Source of the DNA: Lysobacter enzymogenes | GTDB lineage: Bacteria > Pseudomonadota > Gammaproteobacteria > Xanthomonadales > Xanthomonadaceae | Reading direction: 5' to 3' | Assembly (NCBI RefSeq): GCF_023617245.1 | Contig: NZ_CP067396.1 | Location: 2,790,001 to 2,854,000, forward strand | DNA length: 64,000 bases | Shown here: positions 47,271-58,900 of the stretch, one piece after another | Numbering within the stretch: the stretch's first letter is position 1 | How the letters are laid out: every line of letters starts with the position of its first letter | Program-made: the position numbers and the translations under genes | Notes under the pieces: model-generated | What the model saw: the letters and a program-made list of their open reading frames with translations, nothing else | Database searches by the model: none | Told to the model about the DNA's origin: nothing

Positions 47271-48107
47271 ATGCGATCGACTTCCAAGACCGGCCTGGCC
47301 CTGGCCGGTTTGCTGCTCAGCGCCAACGCGCTGGCCTGCGACACCATCCTGCCGGCGACCCAGATCGGCATCTCCGCGCCCGGCAAGTACTGCCTGAGCG
47401 GCAACCGCAGCCTGCCGATCGAGATCAACGGCACCGACATCGAGCTCGACTGCCGCACCCGCACCCTGGTCAACCCCTCCACCGGCGGCGGTCCCGGCGG
47501 CGGCGTCGGCATCATGGTGCGCGGCGGCGGCAAGGTGGTGGTGCGCAACTGCCGCGTCGACGGCTTCGCCAACGGCATCCAGGCCGATGTGGGCAGCGGC
47601 GCGCAACTGCTCAACAACACCGTGCTGCGCGCCCAGGACACGCCGATCATCATCCACGGCAATCCGTTCGGGCCGCCCGATCCGCTGGCCGAACCGGCGC
47701 GCATCGTCGGCAACCGGGTGATCGGCTACGGCATCGACCAGGCGAACTGGGGCCCGGCGCTGCGCGTGCACGGCCTGCCGCGCGCGGTGATCGCCAACAA
47801 CGTCGTCGCCGGCTACCGCGGCCACGGCGGACTGGAGCTGGGCGAGTCGCCCGATGCGCAGCTCACCGGCAACCAGTTCCTCGACTTCGAGGCCGGCCAT
47901 CGCATGATCCAGTTCATCAACTCGCCGCGCGCGCGGGTGGTGCACAACACGATCATGTCGCGCCAGCCGATCGGCGAAGGCCTCACCGGCGCGGTCGATG
48001 CGACCTGCGTGGAGAACGTGTTCATCAACGTCCAGCCGTCGGGCTTCGCCGGCTGTTCGGTGGCGCGCTACAACGTCGAGCAGCCGCAGCCGCCGACCGG
48101 CCCGTGA
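47271..48107 (+). CDS. Secreted right-handed beta-helix protein, paralogue 2
   Basis: A protein of 278 residues with a signal peptide ending ALA. It opens with ACDTILPATQIGISAPGKYC and ends with TCVENVFINVQPSGFAGCSV, matching the same positions in paralogue 1. A Gly/Pro-rich insert around residue 80 is the main difference. I chose the ATG after AAGGACG; the longer frame begins 19 codons earlier without a site. No neighbouring enzyme hints at a substrate. A role in surface binding or polymer recognition is inferred from the fold. Confidence 0.85.
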   Translation: MRSTSKTGLALAGLLLSANALACDTILPATQIGISAPGKYCLSGNRSLPIEINGTDIELDCRTRTLVNPSTGGGPGGGVGIMVRGGGKVVVRNCRVDGFANGIQADVGSGAQLLNNTVLRAQDTPIIIHGNPFGPPDPLAEPARIVGNRVIGYGIDQANWGPALRVHGLPRAVIANNVVAGYRGHGGLELGESPDAQLTGNQFLDFEAGHRMIQFINSPRARVVHNTIMSRQPIGEGLTGAVDATCVENVFINVQPSGFAGCSVARYNVEQPQPPTGP

Positions 48108-48149
48108 CGTGTTTCCCGCGTCGCGCGATGCGCGGCGCGGGACCGCATC

Positions 48150-48191
48150 GTCGATTCGGGCCAGTCGATTCGGGCGAGTCGATTCGGACGA
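48150..48191. repeat. Three tandem 14-base repeats
   Basis: GTCGATTCGGGCCA, GTCGATTCGGGCGA and GTCGATTCGGACGA follow one another just downstream of the second beta-helix gene. A short minisatellite-like run. Confidence 0.75.
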
Positions 48192-48329
48192 TCGGCGAAA
48201 CGATCGCGTGTCCGCCGCCGGCCTTCGCGCCGGCGGCTTCGCGTCGGCGCCCGCTGGCGCGCGTGCAGGGCGCCCGATCGGGCCGCCGAGGCGGGCCGTT
48301 GGCCCCGGACGCAGACCTGGACCGGCCGC

Positions 48330-49052
48330 TCAGTCGAACGCGGTGCCGAGCCGCTCGCGCAGCGAGTGGCCGATCTCGCGCACGCTCGACACGCCGAGAT
48401 CGCGCAGGATGCGGTGGGTCGCGTGCGGCAGCGGCGATTCGTCGATGTCGTGCGGGGCGATGTTCTTGCCCGGCACGCCCGGCAGGAATTCGACGCCGGC
48501 GGCGAGGTAGCAATGCTGCACCAGCGCCGAGCAGAACAGCGCGCCGTCCTTGGCCAGCAGGTTGCCGCGCTTGCGCAGGCGGCGGCTGTGCATCGCCATC
48601 ATGGTGCCGAGCAGCTCGCTGAGCGAATAGCTCGACAGCCCGGCCAGCAGGTCCAGGCCGGCGCGCTGCACCTGCAGGGTCTGCTCCGGGCTCAGGCCGA
48701 AGTCGAGCACGGCGATGTTGGGGAAGGCCTCGGCGTCGTAGTAGCGCGCGACCCGGTTCTCCTGCACGCCCAGGCGGATCTGCCGGTAGCGCAGGTCCAG
48801 GTCGGACTCGATCACCCACCACTGGCCGTCCACGCGCCGCTCGCTGAAGACGAAGGCGTGCGACCACAGGCTGCGGTGGCCGTCCTCGGTCAGCGGCGAC
48901 TGCGCCTTGCGGATCAGCTTGTTGATGAAGTCGCGGCCGCCGCACAGGCCGATGCGGCCGGGCGCGGCGTGCTTTTCGAGGAAGGCCTGGTTGCCGCGCG
49001 GGTCGCGGGACTCGTCGTCGGCCAGGTCTTCGGGCAACAGGATTTCGCTCAT
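48330..49052 (-). CDS. Permuted papain-like (YiiX/YebB-type) hydrolase
   Basis: A protein of 240 residues with the layout of permuted NlpC/P60-like enzymes: His65 in SLWSHAFVF, Glu82 in VIESD, and Cys174 in ALFCSALVQH. The order His-then-Cys marks the permuted subgroup (YiiX, YebB, LRAT-like). There is no signal peptide. It could cut an amide or ester bond of a lipid or peptide. The exact function is unknown. It lies downstream of the metH genes on the same strand, about 90 bases away. Confidence 0.75.
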   Translation of the reverse strand: MSEILLPEDLADDESRDPRGNQAFLEKHAAPGRIGLCGGRDFINKLIRKAQSPLTEDGHRSLWSHAFVFSERRVDGQWWVIESDLDLRYRQIRLGVQENRVARYYDAEAFPNIAVLDFGLSPEQTLQVQRAGLDLLAGLSSYSLSELLGTMMAMHSRRLRKRGNLLAKDGALFCSALVQHCYLAAGVEFLPGVPGKNIAPHDIDESPLPHATHRILRDLGVSSVREIGHSLRERLGTAFD

Positions 49053-49143
49053 CCGTGACGTTCCGGGCTGCGCGGCCGGTGGGCGCCGGTCGCGGGGCGA
49101 AAGGACGGCGGGCGCCGTCCGTGAGGCGCCGGACCGGCGCCGT

Positions 49144-51912
<2,769 letters not shown>

Positions 51913-51950
51913 TCGGGTGTCTGGCGGCGTTCGGGCGGGTGGGAGAGGTA

Positions 51951-52024
51951 GGAGTGAGCGCAGAGGAGTGAGGAGTGAGAAAGAGCCTGCTTTCGCTCAC
52001 TCCTCACTCCTCTGCGCTCACTCC
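51951..52024. repeat. Perfect 29-bp inverted repeat between the metH halves (family C)
   Basis: Arms at 51951-51979 and 51996-52024 match over all 29 bases, built of GGAGTGAG-like units, with a 16-base loop. The RNA hairpin would lie between the two metH genes and could reduce expression of the second. Confidence 0.9.
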
Positions 52025-52030
52025 TCGCTT

Positions 52031-53146
52031 TCAAGCGGCATCGACCAACTGCAACGGCCGCCGCGGCGCCACCCCCGCCACCGCCGCCGCGATCGCCGCG
52101 ATATGCGCCGGCGAGGTGCCGCAGCAGCCGCCGACCAGGTTCAGCAGGCCGGCGCGGGCGAACTCGCCGAGCACCGCGGCCATGTCCTCGGGCGTCTCGT
52201 CGTAGCCGCCGAAGGCGTTGGGCAGGCCGGCGTTGGGGTGGGTGCTGACGTGGGCGTCGGCGATCTGCGACAGCACGTCGACGTGCACGCGCAGGTCCTT
52301 GGCGCCGAGCGCGCAGTTCAGGCCGATCGCGGTCGGCTGCACGTGCCGCACCGAGTACCAGAACGCCTCGGCGGTTTGGCCCGAGAGGGTGCGGCCGGAG
52401 GCGTCGGTGATGGTGCCGGAGATCATCACCGGCAGCCGCGCGCCGCGCGCGTCGAAGGCTTCCTCGATCGCGAACAGCGCGGCCTTGGCGTTGAGGGTGT
52501 CGAAGATGGTCTCGACCATCAGCACGTCGGCGCCGCCGTCGATCAGGCCGTCGGCGGCCTCGCGGTAGGCCTCGCGCAGCTGGTCGAAGCTGATCGCGCG
52601 GTAGCCGGGGCGGTTGACGTCCGGGCTCAGCGAAGCGGTGCGGCTGGTCGGGCCGAGCACGCCGATGACGAAGCGCGGACGCGCCGGGTCGAGCGCCTCG
52701 ATCTCGTCGCACACGCCGCGGGCGAGCCTGGCGCCTTCGAAGTTGAGCTCGCGCGCCAGGTGCTGCAGGCCGTAGTCCTCCAGCGAGATCGTGGTCGAGT
52801 TGAAGGTGTTGGTCTCGACCAGGTCGGCGCCGGCCTGCAGGTACTCGCGGTGGATGCCGGCGATGATCTCGGGCCGGGTCAGGGTCAGCAGGTCGTTGTT
52901 GCCGCGCTGGTCGCGCGAGCACCCGCAGCCTTCGCCGTGCACGTGCTCGCCGTCGTGCTCGCGCGCCGGCGGCGAATACAGCCGGTCGTAGCCCTGCGCG
53001 AAGCGCTCGCCGCGATAGTCTTCCTCGCCCAGCGAGTGCTGCTGGATCATCGTGCCCATCGCGCCGTCGATGATCAGGATGCGCGCGGCCAGGCCGTTCA
53101 GCAGCGCTTGCGCGCGTTCGGGGTGGAGCCAGGGCAGTTGTTTCAT
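52031..53146 (-). CDS. metH: Methionine synthase, homocysteine S-methyltransferase half
   Basis: A protein of 371 residues equal to the N-terminal domain of MetH. The zinc ligands Cys278 (GLNCALG), Cys341 and Cys342 (GGCCGTSP) have the same 63-residue spacing as in E. coli MetH. A loop of about 20 residues at 58-80 contains His64, His68, His70, Cys74 and Cys76 and is not found in the E. coli enzyme. GAGGAAC precedes the ATG. It lies 10 bases after the ArsR-methyltransferase gene, and the cobalamin half follows. Confidence 0.95.
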   Translation of the reverse strand: MKQLPWLHPERAQALLNGLAARILIIDGAMGTMIQQHSLGEEDYRGERFAQGYDRLYSPPAREHDGEHVHGEGCGCSRDQRGNNDLLTLTRPEIIAGIHREYLQAGADLVETNTFNSTTISLEDYGLQHLARELNFEGARLARGVCDEIEALDPARPRFVIGVLGPTSRTASLSPDVNRPGYRAISFDQLREAYREAADGLIDGGADVLMVETIFDTLNAKAALFAIEEAFDARGARLPVMISGTITDASGRTLSGQTAEAFWYSVRHVQPTAIGLNCALGAKDLRVHVDVLSQIADAHVSTHPNAGLPNAFGGYDETPEDMAAVLGEFARAGLLNLVGGCCGTSPAHIAAIAAAVAGVAPRRPLQLVDAA

Positions 53147-53156
53147 CGGCGGTTCC

Positions 53157-54137
53157 TCACTTCTTGGCCGGCTTGCGCGCCGCGGGCGAAGCGGCCGCCG
53201 GCTCGGGCAGCGGCTTGCGCGCCATCAGCGCGATCACTTCGAAATGCGGCGGGCGGCGTTCGCGGGTGACGGTCTCGCAGCTGACGATGTCGAAGCCGGC
53301 CTTGGCCGCGAACTTCTGCAGGTCCTTCTCGGTGAAGCCGAGGTTGACGTGGCCGAAGGCCTCGACCGCGCCGCGGTGCTCGTGCCGGGCCAGGCTGGTC
53401 AGCAACACCCGGCCGCCGGGGCGCAGCACGCGCGCGGCCTCGGCCACGGCCTGGGCCGGTTGCTCGGCGTAGGTCAGCGCGTGCATCAGCACCACCAGGT
53501 CGAAGGTCTCGGCCGCGAACGGCAGCGCGTGCATGTCGCCCTCGCGCACTTCCACGTTGCGCAGCTTGCGCAGGCGCTCGGATGCGGCGGCGACGACCTT
53601 GGTGCTGGCGTCCAGGCAGATGTAGCGGTGCGAATGCGGCGCCAGCAATTCGGCCAGCACGCCGTCGCCGGAGGCGATGTCGAGCACGTCGCCGGGCTGC
53701 AGCAGCGGCAGCGCCGAGCGCGCCAGCGCCTCCCAAGTGCGGCCGGGCGAGTAGTGGCGTTCCATGTCGCCGGCGACCGAATCGGCCCAGTTCTGGTCGG
53801 AGGCGCGCATCGCCAGGACCGCGGGCACGCGCTCGGCGTCCTGGCGCAGCAACGGGTCGTCGCTGCCGGTGCTCAGGGTCTGCCACAGCGCGCGCTGGGC
53901 GTTGTCGAGCGCGCCCTCGTCGAAGCGGTAATAGGCCGAGACGCCGGCGCGGCGGTCGCGCACCAGCCCGGCTTCCTTGAGCTTGGACAGATGGGTGGAC
54001 ACGCGCGGCTGGGCCAGGCGGGTGATCGCCGAGAGCTCGGCCACGGTCAACTCCTCACGTTCGAGCAGGGCGAGCAGCCGCACGCGGGTGGCGTCGGCGA
54101 ACACTTTGAGTCTTGCGGACCAGCCTTCGAGATCCAT
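53157..54137 (-). CDS. ArsR-family regulator fused to a SAM-dependent methyltransferase domain
   Basis: A protein of 326 residues. Residues 1-95 form an ArsR winged helix (LLALLEREELTVAELSAITR, PRVSTHLSKLKEAGLV). From about 135, a class I methyltransferase fold follows with VLDIASGDG. Fusions of this kind include SahR-like regulators that sense S-adenosylhomocysteine and control methionine genes. Here it is the first gene before both metH halves, so it likely regulates them. No metal-binding Cys of classical ArsR sensors is seen. Confidence 0.88.
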   Translation of the reverse strand: MDLEGWSARLKVFADATRVRLLALLEREELTVAELSAITRLAQPRVSTHLSKLKEAGLVRDRRAGVSAYYRFDEGALDNAQRALWQTLSTGSDDPLLRQDAERVPAVLAMRASDQNWADSVAGDMERHYSPGRTWEALARSALPLLQPGDVLDIASGDGVLAELLAPHSHRYICLDASTKVVAAASERLRKLRNVEVREGDMHALPFAAETFDLVVLMHALTYAEQPAQAVAEAARVLRPGGRVLLTSLARHEHRGAVEAFGHVNLGFTEKDLQKFAAKAGFDIVSCETVTRERRPPHFEVIALMARKPLPEPAAASPAARKPAKK

Positions 54138-54557
54138 TGGGGGCGTCGGAGTGGGAAATGGAGAATGGGGAAGCGTTTACGGCGCGGGCGGAAGCGGGAG
54201 GCGCATCGCGCTTGCCGGTTCGGGCAAACGATTTCCCGGCTTCCATCAACGTATCGCGATATAGAGATGAGTGTGTGCCGGCCGTGCGCCCAGGTCAAGT
54301 CGTGCGGCGGCGCAGCAAGGCGCAACGGCGACTGAAGCGCGTGGGCGCGGGGCAGGGATGACGCCAGATCGGGGCAGCCGCATGGGTGGGGTTCTGCGGC
54401 GCGCGCGGCTACAATTCGCATTCGCGGCGCCGGGTACGGGCCGCGGACCAGGACGCGGAACCAACGCGCCGGTCGTTCCGGGATGACGCGGCGCCGCTTA
54501 CGGGCGCGCCGCGCAAAAGGGGGAACGGCCGCGGCGCTCAACCAGCAGAGGTGCGAC
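54138..54557. other. Divergent control region of the metH operon and acyl-CoA dehydrogenase
   Basis: 420 bases without a credible gene. It has GGGAAATGGAGAATGGGGAA-like repeats near 54152-54172, the palindrome at 54252-54261 and a TACAAT box (54410-54415) toward the dehydrogenase. Confidence 0.5.
54252..54261. promoter_or_regulatory. Candidate operator of the ArsR-methyltransferase regulator
   Basis: TATCGCGATA, a perfect 10-base dyad about 115 bases upstream of the regulator start. It is AT-richer than its surroundings. Its link to SahR-like binding is an inference. Confidence 0.4.
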
Positions 54558-55718
<1,161 letters not shown>

Positions 55719-55995
55719 CTTTCCGACCACGATGAAACGCTTCGGCTCGTCCCGGCCCACCGCCTGTCCTGAGGACGGCGGCACTGGCCTGCGCGCTGTC
55801 GTCGCCGCCGCCGCGCTTCACGCCGGCCCGCATTCCGGCCTTCGGGCCGGTGCGCGAGGCTGCGCCGCGGCGTCGCCCGACTACGGCGCCGGCGCTTTTG
55901 CCGCCGTGCGAATTCCGCTGCACCCGCCGCAATAACCTCTCTCTTGGCCCGCGCGCAAGCGTGGGCCTCATTCCATCCGGACCTCAAACGTTCCC

Positions 55996-58900
55996 ATGAG
56001 CAGCAAACCCAAAGCTTCCAAGTCCGAACCCGCCAAACCGGCCGCCAAGGCCGTCAAGCCGGCTTCTGCCAAGCAAGCCACGGCCCGCGCCGCCGCCAAG
56101 CCGGCCAGCAAGTCCGCCGCCGCCAAGCCCGCCGCCGCCAAGCCGGCCGCCGCCAAGCCGGCCGCCGCCAAGCCGGCCGCCAAGAAGCCCGCCGGCCGCG
56201 CGCCGCAGCCGGCGCCGGTCGCGGACGTCCAGGCCGTCGACCTGCGCCCGATCGTCGAGGCCATGCGCAAGCGCCTGCCCAAGGCGCGCCATGCCGAGGC
56301 CGAGGCCTTCGCCCAGGCGTTCTACAAGCGCATGAGCGGCGACGAGATGCCGCAGCACGCGGCCGACGGTTGGGCCGCGCTGGCCGCGGACTTCCTCGAC
56401 TTCGCCCGCGACCGCAAGCCCGGCAACGCGCTGGTGCGCCTGTTCAATCCGCAGCTCAAGAGCCACGGTTGGGAATCGCCGCACACCGTGCTGCAGATCG
56501 CCAACGACGACATGCCGTTCCTGGTCGACTCGGTGACCATGGCGCTGGCCGACCAGGGCATCGGCGTGCACGTGCTCGGCCACCCGGTGGTGGCGTTCCG
56601 TCGCGACAAGGCCGGCAAGCTGGCCGCGGTCGGCGAGGGCCAGGCCGAATCGCTGATGCACCTGGAGCTGGACCGGCAGACGCCGGAAGCGATGGCGCAG
56701 ATCCAGCGCTCGCTGGAGACCGTGCTCGCCGACGTGCGCGCGATCGTGCGCGACTGGGCGCAGATGCGCGAGCGCATGAACCAGGTCGCCGAAGCGCTGC
56801 CGAACCAGGCCATGCCGATCGACGAAGACGGCAAGCGCGAGGCGCAGGCGTTCCTGCGCTGGGCCGCCGACAACCACTTCACCTTCCTGGGCTACCGCGA
56901 ATACGAAGTGGTCGAGCAGGGCGGCGAGAGCGTGCTGCGCGCGATCAAGGACAGCGGCCTGGGCCTGCTGCGCGGCAAGTCGCCGGGCAAGCCGCGCGCG
57001 CTGACCTCGCTGGCCGCGCACTACATGCCGCAGTCGGGTTCGGTCGATGCGCTGATCCTGACCAAGACCAACGCGCGCTCGACCGTGCACCGTCCGGGCT
57101 ACATGGACTACATCGGCGTGCTGAGCTTCGACGCCCAGGGCCGTCCGACCGGCGAAAAGCGCTTCCTCGGCCTGTACACCTCCAGCGCCTACAACCGCCG
57201 GCCGTGGGACATCCCGCTGGTGCGCCAGCGCCACGGCTACGTCATGCAGCACTCCGGCCTGCCGGCCGACAGCCACAGCGGCAAGGCCCTGCGCCACGTG
57301 CTGGAGACCCTGCCGCGCGACGAGCTGTTCCAGTCCGGCGAGGAGGAGCTGCTCAAGACCACCTCGGGCATCCTCGGCCTGCAGGAGCGCGTGCGCAGCA
57401 AGCTGTTCCTGCGCCGCGACCGCTACGGCCGCTATTTCTCGGTGCTGGTCTACATCCCGCGCGAGCGCTTCAACACCGACGTGCGCCTGCGCGTGGAGGC
57501 GATGCTCAAGGACCGGCTGCACGGCGAGCACGTCGACACCACCGTGCACATCGGCGAATCGCCGCTGGCCCAGGTGCACCTGATCGTGCGGCCGAAGTCG
57601 GGCGAAGCGGTCGAGGTCGACAACGCCGCGATCGAGGCGCAACTGGCCGAGATCGTGCGCAACCGCCAGGACGACCTGCGCGAGGCGCTGGTGCGCAACA
57701 ACGGCGAGCAGCAGGGCCTGGCGCTGATCCAGCGCTACGGCCGCGCGCTGCCGCCGGGCTACATCGACGAGGTCTCCGCCGGCGTCGCCGCGCAGGACAT
57801 CGCCCACCTGGCCGCGCTGACCGGTCCCGAGGACCTGCGCCTGAGCCTGTGCCGGACCCGTCCGGGCGAGGGCGGCCTGCGCTTCAAGTTCTACCGCCAG
57901 CTCGACGACATCCCGCTGTCGGACGCGCTGCCGATGATGGAGAACATGGGCCTGCGGGTGATCTCCGAGCACCCCTACCGGCTCACCGTCGACGCCCAGC
58001 CGGTCTACATCCAGGACTTCGAGGTCGAGACCGCCAACAACGACATCGACGTCGACCGCCTCGACGAGAACTTCGAGGAGGCCTTCGCCCAGATCTGGCG
58101 CGGCAACGCCGAGAACGACGGCTTCAACCGCCTGATCCTGGCCGCCAGCCTGTCCTGGCGCCAGGTCGCGATGCTGCGCGCGTACTGCAAGTACCTGCTG
58201 CAGGTCGGCGTGCCGTTCTCGCAGAGCTACGTCGAGGAGACCTTCGCCCGCTATCCGCTGCTGGCGCGGCTGCTGGTCGAGCTGTTCGAAGCGCGCTTCG
58301 ACCCCAGCACCGGCAGCGAGAGCAAGGCCGAGATCAAGGCCGGCCAGGAGCGCCTGAAGGTCCAGTTCGAAGCCCTGCACAGCGGCGAAGACGCCGTGCG
58401 CGCCGCGCTCGAGCCGGTGATCGCCGCGCGCGCCGGCAAGCGCGAGGCCCAGGCCGAGGCCGCGGTGACCGCGCTGAAGTCGCTGCTCGACCGCGTCTCC
58501 AGCCTCGACGAAGACCGCATCCTGCGCAGCTTCATCGGCGCGATCAACGCGACCTTGCGCACCAGCTACTACCAGCGCGCGAGCGACGGTTCCGAGCGCG
58601 GCTACGTCAGCTACAAGTTCGATTCGGCCCAGGTGCCGGACCTGCCCAAGCCCAAGCCCTACCGCGAGATCTTCGTCTACGGCCCGCGCGTGGAAGGCGT
58701 GCACCTGCGCTTCGGCCCGGTCGCGCGCGGCGGCCTGCGCTGGTCGGACCGGCGCGAGGACTTCCGCACCGAGGTGCTGGGCCTGGTCAAGGCGCAGATG
58801 GTCAAGAACACGGTGATCGTGCCGGTCGGCTCGAAGGGCGGTTTCTTCGCCAAGCGTCCGCCGCTGGGCGGCGACCGCGACGCGGTGCTGGCCGAGGGCA

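Noticed and set aside
53582..53980. Arg-rich frame antisense to the ArsR-methyltransferase gene
   Set aside because: No motif, no ribosome site and fully covered by a real gene.
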